From contig JAVHNS010000002.1 of assembly GCA_036872755.1 (NCBI GenBank), positions 1,922,001 through 1,986,000 of the forward strand: a DNA stretch of 64,000 bases. Reading direction: 5' to 3'. Numbering within the stretch: the stretch's first letter is position 1; every line of letters begins with the position of its first letter. Under the pieces are notes generated by a model. The model searched no databases and was not told the origin of the DNA. It saw only the letters and a list, made by a program, of their open reading frames with translations. This stretch comes from Orbilia blumenaviensis (taxonomy: Eukaryota > Ascomycota > Orbiliomycetes > Orbiliales > Orbiliaceae). The position numbers were made by a program, and so were the translations under genes. This document shows, piece after piece, positions 11,518 through 24,747 of this stretch.

Positions 11518-12534
11518 TCTGGCGGGAAAAGCGTTGGGGCGTGTGGTATTCTGGGAACGCGAAGTGAACGAGGCGGAAGTCGATCTAGAAGCATTGGATA
11601 TCAGTTAATCAACCTTAGACGGATAGCTGGTATATATCGTCAAAGAATGTATTGTTCTTATCTGATGGCATGTTTACCGCATATAGATACGGGTGATGTT
11701 ACGTTACGCTCATCAAGTGAGAGGGGGGTAAGATGGGCAATTTTTTGTGAAGTAGTCGGGTCAACGTTTCGTCGAGCGGGTACTCTCCTGGTGCGATATA
11801 TTACCTTGGTGCACGCTAGTATCTACAAATATAGCCCGATATGCATGTTTACACAGGGGTCACTAGACCAAAGTTTACGTAACTGCACCCTGGCCAGCTA
11901 TTTCACTTGCTAAGTGTCATCTAGTTATAAGCTTCCCGGTGGGCGACTGGGCAAAGCGATATCGTGATGTATAAAATCGATTGAAGCAATTCAACAACGA
12001 AATCCATTGTCATTATCATTCCTTGCCCGCATCCAGAAACAACCCTTGCCCATAGACTCGGAACCAAAAGAAATCGTTATTATCAAGACCTTTTTCCTAT
12101 TTATGTTTATGTAGTAACGATAAAGCTAAGAGAAAACAACTTTGTAAACCGGAAGGAAAAGGCGGAAACAACAGAGAAAATATCGACAGTGAAATTTTGT
12201 AGGCCGCACGATTAGGAAAAAAGAAAAAGGAAAGATACAAAAAAAGGAAAAGGAAACCGGAAGAGCCAGAAAACCCCTGAACACAGGTGCTATAACAGAG
12301 TAAGGAAAAAGGGAAAGAGGAGATTTCGTGGGTTTCATTGTAGCAGAGGTGGTAAAAATGCTACTCCACATATTGTTTGACAAGTAAAAGACTTTTCTTA
12401 GTTTTCCCTTATGACTTTTCCCGGGCCTATAAGACATCTTTGAATGGATTTGGCCATATTACTAACATCCCCATTCCCCAAATAATATTCGACACCCCCA
12501 CTCATAAACATCTTTTCAAAATTCAACCCCCAAT
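11518..12534. other. Region between the F-box start and the PMT2 stop
   Basis: The left part is the F-box promoter and the right part the PMT2 3' UTR (both genes are on the minus strand). Open frames at 11647-11913 (+) and 12126-12437 (-) have no coding character; the latter is A/T-rich low complexity. Confidence 0.5.
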
Positions 12535-15084
12535 TTAACCGTATATTCTCCATCTATCGAACCACTTCAGGTAAGCGTAGTTGGCCGCATCTCCAACAAG
12601 GCCGAAACAAATCGGGATGAAGTAGATGTAAAGACCGGTAATAATAGTATATGCGACACCGAAAGAGGCAAGTCGAGCCTTGGTAGGGAGGAAGTTTGTG
12701 AGCCAATCAAAGCAAAAGCCGAAGACAAGGATACCAAAGTAGAGGGCCGGGTAATAGTGGTGGACGTAGGTAACACTAAAATATTATCAGTACTAAAATT
12801 CAATGACATGGTGTGATTTCTGGAGCGCTTACCGAGCCATGATGACGAAGGGGATGAAATGAAGAACCCATCCAATGGCTGGGTACAAACCGGCCAATTT
12901 AATGTGGTCGATCTGGTCCTGGGTCAGGTCTGGGAACCCTCTCTGGAATCTAACGAGATAAGTAAGGATCATAAATCCAAGGACGAACAAGCTGGCGAAG
13001 GCGCCCCAGTAGACAGCGGGGTTGCCGAGCAAGAAATATTTGACGACTAGTTCCCTTAGTTAGTAATCATAATCGACCATATGAGCTTTTGGAGTACCTA
13101 CTATGATTATCCCAACCACACATTCTCAAACCAACATGAAGAATTGGCCATTGCCATGGCTGAGACGCCAAGTCGTCTTGCTTGTCTGGGTCGGGGACGA
13201 GAGCGTTGTTGGAGGTCATCATGGCAACGTTCAAGTGGACGAAGTCGTCCCAGAAGGGGCTCTTGAAGGAACCCTTCTTGGCTGGCGGGAGCTTTTCATT
13301 CCAGTGGCTTTCAATATTCCAGTGGGTATACTTGTCTCTTGGGTGGTTGTCCTTGACGCAAGTAGTTTCGATTTGCTTGAAACCCCATTGTGGGAGGTTG
13401 ACATTGCCGGCCCTAAGGTAGCAGCCGAGAACAGGGTGCTTAAGACGGAAGGAGGTGGTCAAAGTCCTGATTTTGCTGTAATCTCTGGATGCAGCGTCGC
13501 TGACAACTTCAATCTTCCAGTGATCCTTCTCATCTCCAACAGTGGTGTTGCCGTAGCAGGAAACTTCGTAATCAGCCTTGGTGACAGGGGCTGCAATGGT
13601 GTGCGAGTGCAAGTTACGGCCGGTTTGGGCGTGAATAAGACGGATGACATCGTTGTTCTTGATGAACCTCAACTCTTCGCCGACTTCGTAGTCCTTCTGG
13701 CTGCGGTTAGGATAGATGAACCAGTCGTTGTTGGAATCCTTGTGGTGGTAACAGGTGATCTGCTGTTGCTGGGATCCCTCGGGGTAGGTCTGGACGTGCG
13801 AATGGAGGAGACCGCCACCGTAACCCATGTTCTTAAGAGTAGCGCGAGACCCGATGGCAACTTCGAGCGGGCTGTCGTTGAAATCGGTACCCTTGAGGTT
13901 GGCCTGGAACAAAGAGCTCATCTGGGCGTCACCGGGACCACTGTTTTCCAAGATAATGAAATGGATCTTGAAGCTGAGCATGTAGACACAGAATGGTAGA
14001 ATGATCAAACCGACAATACGGCTGACCCAGTGGGCGGCATAGGTCGTGATTGGCATCTTAGTATCAGCGAGCTTGTTCCAGAGATCCTCAGCGGTGTAGA
14101 GACCGACAAGAGCAGTAACGAAGAGACCAACGAGCTTGACGCTGCTGACACAACCAATTGAAAGACCAGAGAGAATGAGCCACAGCCACCATTGGCCAGA
14201 GAACTCGCGGTTCCTAAGGGCAGTGAGGCGGGCGTAGCAGAGCATAGTGGTGAATGTGAAGAACAGCAACATGGAATCGAGGAGAATAAAACGACTGATG
14301 GTGGTGTACGAGTTTTCTATACCAGTAGAGTCAGTATTGATGACGGCTAGAGTTGGACGGGATACCCCACATACCGCAGAGGACCATCAGGGTGACGAGC
14401 CAGGTTCCATATCTGGAAAGCTTCAGTTCCCTAGCGGTGTAGAAGGCGACTGGGACGCAAAGGGCTCCAAAAGCAGCGTTGAAGACTCTCATAAAGGTGT
14501 AGTTGACCTCTGCCGGATATGTTTCGCCAGACTTGAATTCGAAGGAACCATTGTAACCAGCCATATAACCAGAGAGACCGACCAGCATCTTTCCCAGAGG
14601 CGGGTGGACATCGAAATAGAATTCTCTCTTGAGATAGTGAGAGCCGAATTTACCAAAACTGTTGAGGGCGACGTCAGTCGATTGCCAAAAACACACACAT
14701 ATATATGAAAAAGGTGTATCGCTGTCATCACGTACTGTGCTTCATCCCATGTCACGATGTTTGATAAGCCAATCTTCCACAGCCTTGTGAAGATTGAAAC
14801 GGCTGTAAATAATAAACAAACAAAAATATCTTCATAGTCATCTACGAAGCTCTGTGTACCGGTGCGAACGAGTTAGCTATGGCCAATTGAAGGCTGTAGA
14901 ACGGGGGGCGAAACTCGAATAGGTGGGTGTGTATGTGGGTATGTACCTTTGCAGGCTTCCCGGGCTGCTGCTTCTTCTTAGCATCGGTATCGGGACTTGT
15001 TGGAACGAGGGGCGCCTGGCCTTCGGCAGGTCCTCTCTTCTTGAGTTCGCCGTCTATCTGACCGGCGTACCCTGTTGTAGCCAT
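12535..15084 (-). CDS. PMT2: Protein O-mannosyltransferase, PMT2 family
   Basis: Six exons on the minus strand (15084-14947, 14851-14736, 14658-14375, 14316-13102, 13046-12833, 12775-12535) give 735 residues, normal for PMT2. The enzyme transfers mannose from dolichyl-phosphate mannose to Ser/Thr of proteins in the ER lumen. Visible hallmarks are the luminal-loop catalytic acidic pair in [20 protein letters not shown], the following [19 protein letters not shown], multiple hydrophobic membrane spans, and a central luminal MIR region ([55 protein letters not shown]). The C-terminal spans include [20 protein letters not shown]. The sequence around [14 protein letters not shown] and [10 protein letters not shown] points to subfamily 2 rather than PMT1 or PMT4. 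PMT2 proteins normally pair with a PMT1-type partner, not encoded in this window. Confidence 0.95.
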
Positions 15085-16787
15085 GGCTGCTGTGCTGCCT
15101 TCTCAGGCGGGAGAAAAAAATGTGTGAAGCTGGTCCGTGGTCCCTTTTGCTCAAAACGACTCGCGTCCGAGGTTAGCTTTTTGGAGAGGTACGTACGTCA
15201 TGGGAGGCCGCATTGAGGAAATGCAAATGGCGAATAAAAGAAAAATACACGTCAATTGGAAAAGCTTACCAAGTTTTCTGAGACGATAATAAGCCCGGAC
15301 AGCTATGTGTATAAGGGAGGTAATCTATGAGAAGGGACGGACACGAAGGCCTTTGGTGGTGGTGATGATTGTCGGAGTGGAAGTGGTGCAGTGGTGGTCA
15401 GGACTTTAGATATTACAGAGGATGGGGCTTGAACGGGCAATCTGTTCACTTCCCGCCAAATGCAGACGAGGCCACACACACACACACAAACCGCACCTGG
15501 CCCTTAAGCCTTGACGATGCGTCCCACTGTCCACTTGCAAATCGAATCCACCCGGCAGCGTAAATTAATTTTAACAAGTTGCTGCTCCGTGCTACATACT
15601 ACTAATTAGTGCATACATCCCCAGTAAGTCTCTAACTACTACTCTAACTACTCTCCAGCTGATGATTGGGAGAGAGAGCGAGCCGGCCTGTGCCGGGGTC
15701 TTTTTAATTCAATCGATATCTGTCCTTACGTATGCACATTCTAATTTGGTGGCATTCGCTGTGGCGTAGGGGAAGGGGTGAAAAAAAACCAAGGGCGACG
15801 GGTTCGAATGAGATTGCATTGTCTCGCGATGCTATTCTTATATCTTCCTCATCATCATGATCATCAATCCTCGTCCGCGTCCTCATCTCAAAGTTGAGAC
15901 ACAGCAGGGAGGATATAGTATATCGTTATAGCATGACATCCCGACATGCATACTACTATATGCGTCTACTTCGCATCCTATCTGTCGACGATTCATAAAG
16001 AATGAAATTCTTGATCAATCGCGCGATATATCTCAGCATCGTACGATGGCGGCTGTATACTGATATATACGTTGGTACATACACTATATATGGCGCTCCT
16101 ATACAGCCCAGTGCACCCAAATAGTGTGTGCCCTTTCGGTGGATATTAATATTTAATTGAATTGCCTGAGGCTGAATTCAACCCCCAAATCAAAACACCC
16201 TCCATACCACAAGCAAAAAAGCGTAACATCACCACTAACAAATGTGCAGAATTTTTGCACTGGAGTAACGTTAGTGCGCCCCTTTTAACAGCCAGCCCTT
16301 TGGCCCCTCCATGCTCCATAAGGACGCAGCCTCTCGCGATAAGATATCCTTGGCAGGCCAAAGCTCTCTCCCTTCTAGAACGATGTTGTATATTTGGCCC
16401 TATTTTCAGCCAATCCCTGACCCAAAACCAAACCCGGGTTTCTGCACTAAAATGCACCAAAGGTGGGCATCAGTTGCAAGGCTTAAGGAACGTCTTTCCG
16501 ACTCACATACAGCCTAATGATCACCCAACAGACGGCTTTCCAACTAACATAACATAAACACGCATCGATAACGTGCTTTTTCTCCTCGCGATTTTTTTTT
16601 TTGGACATGCGCAATTTTTTTTCGAGTTTGTATTCAGTTGTGACACAAAACGGCAGCTTTCCCAAATCGTATAAAAATAAATAAAATATAACAAAACAAC
16701 GCCAGGCGATGGAACATTTGCTTGGTGAAACAACAAAAACGCCAATGTTGTAGTGCAGTACAATGCAGATGAGATGGTAACGTGGGT
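15085..16787. other. Gene-poor interval, PMT2 promoter and Abp2 3' side
   Basis: About 1.7 kb with no supportable gene. The PMT2-proximal side includes a CA-dinucleotide tract near 15475-15488. Overlapping open frames on both strands at 16146-16557 have no motif and no splice-linked partner. Confidence 0.5.
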
Positions 16788-19229
16788 CTATGACATAACG
16801 CGGGCGATAAGATCATGTTTCAATCTCTCCAACTCTTCTTCTACCTTCTTAAGTTTCTCTCGAGTTTCAAAATATCTTGATTTCCAGTCAATCGAATCAT
16901 CCAAGGGTGGCTCAATATCATCGTTCAGTAGAAGATCTGATGTACTCCCCGGAAACGATCCAGGGCTTGGGTTGCCAGTTTCCATATCGCTCAACAACAT
17001 GTCGACTTCGAACTCATCTCGTAAACGCTGTTCTTCTTCCGCGGTTTGCTGTTGTTGAATGGCCGGCGTCACCGAAGTCGACACCGATGCCACAACTGAC
17101 CCGAGTTTGAGCTTCCAGGACAGGTGGTACTTCTGGTCTGCATTCGCACCAGCAGCCTCCCTGTTTTCTTCGTCGTTTGTGGCAGCGATCGTTCGCGGAG
17201 AGGAAGGACTATCGTCGGTATTGATGAGATCATGCAAGCTCTGCTCCTCGGGGTCTGCAGCCCGATAGCGCTCGAAAAGCGATATTTCTTTCTCAAGACG
17301 CTCAACTTCAGATATCGGTGGGTCCTTGGTAATTATAAGGTCATGCATATCCAATGCATCGAGACCGAGGAGCATTGATAGCGGTCGCAACGTAGTCCCG
17401 ATTACCCTATCATTACTTTCTTGCATCACGCCGTCTACTAAGGAATGGGCAAGTGATCTCGCAAGGTCGACAGTCATGTCATCCTGCGGTGCTGTGAGTA
17501 GGTGGTTCGCGAGCTGCTCCTTTATCATTTCACCCCTTCCCAGAACGCTATATGGGTCGAAAGATATTTCTCTTTCGAGAAGTGGAGGGATTTCGACATT
17601 GTGATCGTAGGCGGGGTCTTCAAGCGGGTGTATGATCGGTGGCAGTATCGTTTGGTGTGCTTTGGAAGCGAATTGTAGATGTTCGTCGATCGCTGTAGGT
17701 GCAGAGGAAAGTTCAGGTCCAAGGGGAACGTTGATTCCCTGGTCGCTGAGTTGTACTTCTAGGCTGGCTGGACTCGCAGGGAATGTGGAATACAAGGTTT
17801 CTGCGGCGCCACGGTTGCCAGTGGGGCGGCCACGAGATTTCCCTCCCCTTGAAGTCCCGGACGACGGCCAGGCTGATGAAACGGTGAGCCTGTGGTGCCG
17901 GCGGGCGCGCTTAATGGTCGGGAACTGTTGAACCGGTACCGAGCGGATTCTTTCATGAAGTCCGCCGGGCCGGTGGCTTAGGTCAAACGGCTTTGGGGGA
18001 GTATGCCACCGAAGCGACTGCCCACTAGGGACAACCGGATGCAAAGTGTCAAATGGGTTAGAGAATATCGAATGGAACAGGGGTTGCGAGCTGTGGACTC
18101 TCAGATCAGGCCAAAGACGGGCATCTGGATGTAGAGGATCAAGATCCCGGGCTCTGTCTTCCTTTTGCAGGGAACTCGAAACATGACTTTCCTCGTAGTT
18201 CAGCAGACTAGGCTCCTCTGGAGACAGTATGTTAGGCAATTGCAATGTTGCAGGGAGCAGCGGCTGTTTCTGTCTTTTTTCTGATAGACTCGTATAACTG
18301 GAGTCAATAGAGTTTCTCTCTACCTTTCGTCTCCCTCGCTTGGGACGATATTCCGGTATGAGGGCGCGCAAGGCTAAGTCTTCTTCTAGCGGGACACCAT
18401 CACGGACTTCGTCATCGAGAGTAGGAAGGCTTGGCGGAATGTCCGTATAGTACTCGTGGGGGCGACCAAGACAGTACTCGAAGAAAGCATCCACATGCAT
18501 CGCATGCATCCATCTCTTTCAAACAGAGTGGATCAAGTTAGCACGCCCCTAAGAATAACTACAAACGGTAACAAGGAGGACCTGTGAGAGGAGTACCTTT
18601 AATCTGACTGCGTACTGTTGGACTTTCTGGGTACTCTGGTCTTGTTTCCGCTCCACTCCAAGCTCTGTGACGAGCTGAATCCAAGTCTTGATATCCCCTT
18701 CCTCGAACCGTTTTATTAGCTGGAATAGTTTGAAAACCGAGAATGTTACGCCATCACTCTTGGGGGGCGCTCTGAATGATTTGCGCAATTCCGCCGTATC
18801 ACAGTTATCCGGAACAGCGGGATTGCAGCAGAGAACGAAGTCCACGTAGGAATCATGAATGCTCTCGTCCGTGATATCCCTTGTTGGCCAGCGTCTGGTC
18901 ACGGCAACTTCGATCGGGATATGTGTTGCCGCAGTTGTGTCATTTTGCATTTGAACATCATCAACTAGGCCCGTGGCTTCCCTTGTGATCTCGGTGACAA
19001 GCTGCCTTCGGGTTTCATTATCTTCCTCCTCTCCTTCATCTTCGTCGTCGTTCGGAAAGGACAGACGTCGAATACTAGAAACCGGCGGGCCGAGAAAATG
19101 ACGGATATTCGGTTCCGGATTGTCAAGATCTCGAATACTGACGGACGGGAAACTTAGAGTGCTGTCGAACCGGTGCCTGTGCATATGGAACCCCCCGTCA
19201 TCACCCGGTTGAGCTTCTCGACTGCTCAT
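16788..19229 (-). CDS. ARS-binding protein 2 (Abp2) family protein
   Basis: Two minus-strand exons, 19229-18597 and 18515-16788, encode 786 residues. The junction joins STQKVQQYAVRLK to RWMHAMHVDAFFEYCLG exactly as in the family. The conserved block spans ~residues 125-265: SYVDFVLCCNPAVP, AELRKSFRAPPKSDGVTFS, FKLFQLIKRFEEGDIKTW, the junction above, and GVPLEEDLALRALIPEYRPKRGRRK. This is the Abp2 domain known from the fission yeast ARS-binding protein, so a chromatin or replication-origin DNA-binding role is inferred. The remaining ~500 residues are mostly low-complexity and acidic, with a short basic GRPTGNRG element and a C-terminal coiled-coil (SRYFETREKLKKVEEELERL). An acidic EDEGEEEDNE tract lies in the N-terminal 80 residues. 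It is divergently oriented from the carnitine acetyltransferase gene. Confidence 0.9.
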
Positions 19230-21734
19230 CGCCGAACAAAAGAGGTTTTACTGGTTTGGGGGGGAGACTAGCTCCGGCATCTGCACGATGCCAATTAAAT
19301 CTCTGCGATTTCGAGGAATCCTAAGGCTGCATAGCAAAAGTTAACCCCCGGTCCAAATCCTTAGCCTGGCACTCAGGTTTCTCTCTGGAATTGATTGATT
19401 TTGGAGGGCTAAGAAAGCTCGAAAGGTACGTCCGCATCCACGGCCACGGGGCCCTGCCGCAACAAACAGGCTGCGCTGCGGCTCTACGGCGGTGGCATCG
19501 GACAATCAGATAATCCGAGGTGTCAAGACGTGATTGTCTCGCCACTACTATATCGCCTAGTTATCCGACATATATGGTACGTGCTCACGAGATGCCGTCT
19601 ATGTTTTATTTTACCCTCTCGAAACTGTGGTTTAAATCTAGCAAATCTGCATGTCAAAGGCGTGCTGTGATAAAATCGGCGACGCAGAAAGGTCAGTGCG
19701 GCGGCAGGAAATGCTCCCTTCATGACGAAAGGAGAACAATATTCCGGTGGTTCTTGCTTTCTGAGTGGATCAGGCGTCCAAACAAGCTCAATTCGAATTA
19801 GCCATCGGTATGCTCGGATCTAGGATAATAGAGGGCGAGCCAGGGCTGGAACTTGGTTGGGCTGTTGGAGATCCGTTCATCCGATATCTCGACTCGCCCT
19901 CGCTGACGGATCAAATTTGCCCACCGGACTACTGGAGGCCGCTTTCTTTTTTTCCCTCAAAATTCTGGCTTGCGGGGAGCAGCCCTTTTATCTCAGGCTT
20001 GAGACGAAATCTCGTGATAATCGAAACATTTTCAATTCTAGAGTTTCATATCCTCAAAGTCTTTTCGGGCAAAATAAAAAAGTGAATCCAGCAGCACTTC
20101 GGATTGAAGGCAAAGGCAAATGCAAGCTGCAAATGCAAAAAACAAATGATTGTTCTGTGACGTTGGGTTTTAGTGAGCGAGGGCAGACCCACTTGCCGTC
20201 GGCTTGGCCAATGTATTTTTTCTGAACCCTGCAGCTCCAAAGCAGCTGTGTGTGTATGTAATGTCCGAACCTGTGCATGCAATAATGTAGGTCAGTTAGT
20301 ACTATATTGGCCAGTCAGGATTCATGTGAAAAAGGATGGGATAGGATAGGATGAGGGGCGGTCACAAGCTAGGCGTGCGCCTCAGCACGAGCTCGAGTCA
20401 AGTCCGTCGACCTCGACAGTTTGACATCCAGGCTGCTTGCTTCCCCAGAGTCGGCTAGCCCCCCTTCTGGCCATGCTAACCCCACGTTTATCCGCAAACC
20501 TAAACCATGTTCTACTTTTCCCTTCGTCCGTCGGTGTTCACGTTGGACGACGCATGCGCATGCCATCATCGATATATCGCAAAATATACCCTCGGAGCCT
20601 GGCCACTGAGAGGCGAATCAAGCTTTCACGCCAACGAGCTGTAATATAGTGGCCCATAAGAGAGAGCTCGACTCGACTGTTACATCCAGGAATACGGTAC
20701 ATACCTTACCTGCGCTGAACCAGTTGGATTCGAAACAAAAAACAAAGGGCGCTATTGGTAATCCAGAACGACTGTCGTCGTCGTCTAGACCGAAAACCTC
20801 GAGATTCTGCTCAAAAGCAACAGTACACTAATAAGCTAGGTAACCATAGCACTGCTCTAGCGGTACTCTACCAGCCCCACATCGCACCTATCCCGGAAAG
20901 GCAAATGCGATTCGATAGGTCGTATCGGTAGAGTAAACTGCACTGCAGTACCGGACTGTATGAGGTTTCGCTGACCAACCTGTCTGTCTGAAAGCAGCCC
21001 GGCCGCCAAACCTCACCAACTTCCTACCCACCTCACTTACTTTTTTTTCCCCACCTCTATACCCCGTTTCTTTCTTTTTCCTGATCTCTCAGATCTGTTG
21101 CATTTTTATTTCTAAATCCCTCTATTCGAGAAACCTTACCCGCATAATCCAGCCAGTCAGGTCTCAGAAGCACTGCATCACTTACACAATCCATCTGCGC
21201 GGAAGGATTAGTCGCTTGACCAGGTCGTTTTCTGTTCTCTGTTGCGTAAGTGACGTCCTCATTTGAGCCCAGTTCCCCAATATAACAATCATATGCTTTT
21301 TCCTACCCCCCTCGAACTCCTCCCCCCTCTGGGGGGCGACGCCGTGCAATACATAAGCTGGCTTCTCCATGGGGCCCCCAGACCCAGACCCAGAAGAAAG
21401 AGCCACTTTTCTGCATTCCTGTTATCTCTCTCGACTTTATTTTTTTTTAGCTCGGAGACCTGGAGATATTCACATTTCCCTCGGTAAATCATCTGCAAAA
21501 GTCACAGACGCTCGTCCGGGCCCTGGTCACTATTTCACCATGATCCACTATAGAAAGTAATACCGTGTTTCTCTATAATGGTCTCTCTGCATGCAGTACA
21601 TATGTTTTTACCGATACGCTGTTCCTGATTCTGTTTCCTATCCGTCATGGCGTTCACTATTCTTCCTCATACCCGTTATACCCGTTTCGAGAATTTCATG
21701 ATACTTAAAGACTTCCCTGCCCGGCGTGTTGGGC
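19230..21734. other. Divergent intergenic region, Abp2 homologue / carnitine acetyltransferase
   Basis: About 2.5 kb, with no gene I can support. The right-hand third is C/T-rich, consistent with a long leader for the carnitine acetyltransferase gene, and contains small upstream open frames. CCTCGG or its complement occurs at 19515-19520, 20590-20595 and 21479-21484. Confidence 0.5.
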
Positions 21735-21817
21735 ATGGCGTTCCTTCGATCACTGCTTTGTTGCATTCGTCCCTCAGCAACACATTCCGCAACACAGACC
21801 ACCTCTGCCTTGAATAG
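21647..21817 (+). other. Overlapping upstream ORF (56 codons) of the carnitine acetyltransferase gene
   Basis: An ATG at 21647 with G at -3 and G at +4 opens a 56-codon frame that overruns the main ATG at 21735 in another frame and stops at 21817. If it lies in the transcript it would divert scanning ribosomes from 21735. Alternatively an unseen intron could join it to the main frame. Confidence 0.4.
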
Positions 21818-24747
21818 TGTAACAAGTCCTTCGACTTCTTCCAGCTCTAGCACCGCAGCCTCAAGCACCGACCAGCTCGAGGAACTTCCTGTTGCGGCTC
21901 GTAAAGCTCGCAAAGTTGAAATTCTTATAGGGCAGAAGGCTCACATTTCACAAATGCCTATTAGGTTGTTCAGCATGCCTTCCATAGACGAAAAGTTGGC
22001 CAAGGAGGCCGACCCTTCTGTCTCTGAACCCGTCAACAAAAAGGCCCCCCAGCAGCAGCCACAGCAGCAGCAGAAGGTCGAAGAGCCCAGGGTTAAGAAG
22101 ACTTTTGGGTATCAAGACCAGTTGCCAAAGCTGCCCATCCAGGACCTTGATAAGACTTTGCAGAACTATTTGGATGTGGTCAAGCCCTTGCAGAGCCATC
22201 GTGAGCACCAGAGGACCATTGCGGTCGTTAGGGAGTTCGCGAAGACCATTGGGCCCGTCTTGCAGGATAAGTTGCAGAAGTACTCTCTTTCACAGACGAG
22301 TTATATCGAACAGTTTTGTAAGTTATATATCCATATTTATCGTCTTGGATATTTTATCAATCAGATGATGTGTGCTAACATATACTTTTTTTAAGGGTAT
22401 GATTCGTACCTCAACTACGACAATCGTAAGTTACATGGAACGATACAGATATATATCTTATAGAAATATTACAAATTTATGAAGGATTATACTAACTTTC
22501 GATATTAACAGCGGTCGTGCTTAACTTGAATCCTTTGTAAGTACTATTAATCTCAAGTGGATAAGATGATAAACATCGATGCTAACCGACCGTAGTTTCT
22601 TGCTTGCCGATGACCCAACCCCAGCACGTAACAACCAGATCACGAGGGCGGCCTCGCTCGTCGTCTCTTCGTTGGCTTTCATCAGAGCCCTGAGGAGGGA
22701 GGAACTTCCACCAGACACTGTCCGAGGAACACCACTATGCATGGTTAGTACACAAGACAGTTCCATTCTATGATAGTAATTTGATACTAAACGGATAATT
22801 TCTCTAGTACCAATTCACTCGTCTCTTCGGAGCCGCCCGAATTCCCACTGAGAATGGCTGCTTGATGCAGGCCGACGAGAAGGCTAGACACATTGTTGTT
22901 ATGTGCCGGTCGCAGTTCTACTGGTTCGACGTCATGGATGACAACTCGGACCTGATCATGTCTGAAAAGGATCTTGTCCACAACCTTCAGGCCATCATGA
23001 ATGATGCCATGGAGACCCCCATCCAGGAAGCCGCTCGAGGAGCCGTCGGTGTTCTCAGTACCGAGAACCGTAGAGTTTGGGCCGGAATGAGAGACCACAT
23101 GCTCAACCATGAAGACAACACCAACAGAGAGTGTCTCCAGATCGTCGACTCGGCCTTATTCATCCTCTGCTTGGATGACTCCTCGCCAGAATCTCTTGCC
23201 GAAATTTCGACCAACATGTTGTGCGGTAGCAGCGTTATCGAGAAGGGAGTTCAGGTCGGTACATGTACCAATCGATGGTACGATAAGCTACAGATCATCG
23301 TTTGCAAGAACGGTGCTGCAGGTATCAACTTCGAACACACCGGTGTCGACGGTCACACAGTCTTGAGATTCGTCAGCGATGTCTATACCGACACTATTCT
23401 CCGATTTGCTAAAACTATCCATGGTGGCTCGCCTTCTCTCTGGGCTTCGGTTTCCCCTGACCCGGCCAAGCGTGATCCGGAGTCATTCGGAGACGTCAGC
23501 ACGACACCACACAAGCTGGAGTGGACCATGGTTCCTGAACTCTCCCTCGGTTTGCGATTTGCGGAAACTCGATTGGCGGATTTGATTAACCAGAACGAAT
23601 TCCAAACCCTTGAGTTTGAGGGCTATGGTTCTAACCACATCAAGAACATGGGTTTCTCCCCAGACGCCTTTGTCCAGATGGCCTTCCAGGCTTCATACTA
23701 TGCTCTCTACGGTCGTGTTGAGTGTACCTATGAGCCAGCAATGACCAAGCAGTTCTTGCACGGCAGAACCGAAGCCATCAGAACCGTCAGCCAGGAAGTC
23801 GTCGACTTTGTCCGCACCTTCTGCGAAGATGCGCCGGCCAAGGCCAAGATCGATGCCTTGAAGGCTGCTTGTGAACGCCACGTTCAGCGAACCAGGCAGT
23901 GCTCCAAGGGTCTCGGACAGGACAGGCACTTGTACGCCCTGTACTGTCTCTGGCAACGAGGTGTTCTCGATGAGGGATATGCGTCGCCATCAGTCGACGG
24001 ATACGTTTCCGGTGAAGACCAGGAACTAGCCATCGGCTCCCCCGGCGGCCAATCCATGATCTCTGAGATGTCCGCGACCGCCTCTACCGGAAGCGGCAGG
24101 GCACCACCACGGGACATTCCCGCCATCTTCGCGGACTCTGCATGGGACAAGCTCAACACTACCATCATCTCTACTTCCAACTGCGGTAATCCGGCTCTGA
24201 GGATGTTCGGCTTCGGCCCAGTTTCCGCTGATGGGTTTGGAATCGGCTATATTATCAAGGAGGACTCGATCTCGGTTTGCGTCAGCTCGAAGCACCGACA
24301 GACCAAACGATTCGTGGATACCCTGCATAGCTACATGCAGGATGTGAGATACCTGTTCAAGCAGTTGAACAGGAAAGTGGTTTCGCCGTCTACGACGAGG
24401 GCGAGAGAGGCAGAGACGAGGCAAGCTGCTGTCCCATTGAAGACACCAAAGGGTAAAGAAATCCTTACTAAGATTGCAAGTGGAACCTCCTCGCCTTCGG
24501 AGAGTGATGGTGAGGGCGGCATGCTCGGCGGATGTAAGTCTTTTCATCCCCCCCACTCCCTTTTCTATATATTTTATAGCATCGTCGTGATTAGGAATTC
24601 ATGCTGACTGATTTGTGATTAGACGGATACTTCGACGTGGGGAGTTTGAACAAGTTGCTTTCCGAGAAAGAAGAAGAAGCGTCGGCTGCACAACAGATTA
24701 CGACCAGGCGTTCTATCGGTAGGAAGTTGCCATTGGCGGATTTTTAA
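21735..24747 (+). CDS. Carnitine O-acetyltransferase (YAT/FacC type)
   Basis: Six exons, 21735-22317, 22396-22425, 22512-22536, 22596-22743, 22808-24533 and 24623-24747, encode 878 residues. Two internal exons are only 30 and 25 nt, within EQFWYDSYLNYDNPVVLNLNPF. The enzyme moves acetyl groups between CoA and carnitine, letting fungi shuttle acetyl units during growth on acetate, ethanol or fatty acids. The catalytic His is H439 in INFEHTGVDGHTVLRF. Other family blocks are LPKLPIQDLDKTLQNYL, CMYQFTRLFGAARIP, FGYGxx-like GFGPVSADGFGIGYII and the SSKHRQTKRF segment. The C-terminus is not a PTS1 signal. The N-terminal ~120 residues are Ser/Thr/Gln-rich and Arg-containing, so mitochondrial or cytosolic location is unclear. 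Another in-frame ATG at 21954 could serve as a second start. Sequence features favour the YAT1/FacC branch over the peroxisomal/mitochondrial CAT2 type. Confidence 0.92.

Noticed and set aside
13103..13999. 298-codon plus-strand frame opposite PMT2
   Set aside because: Antisense to the conserved PMT2 MIR region; its openness follows from PMT2 codon use and its product matches nothing.
16146..16557. Opposed 104- and 131-codon frames in the PMT2/Abp2 interval
   Set aside because: Both strands are open over the same bases, without motifs or splice-linked partners.
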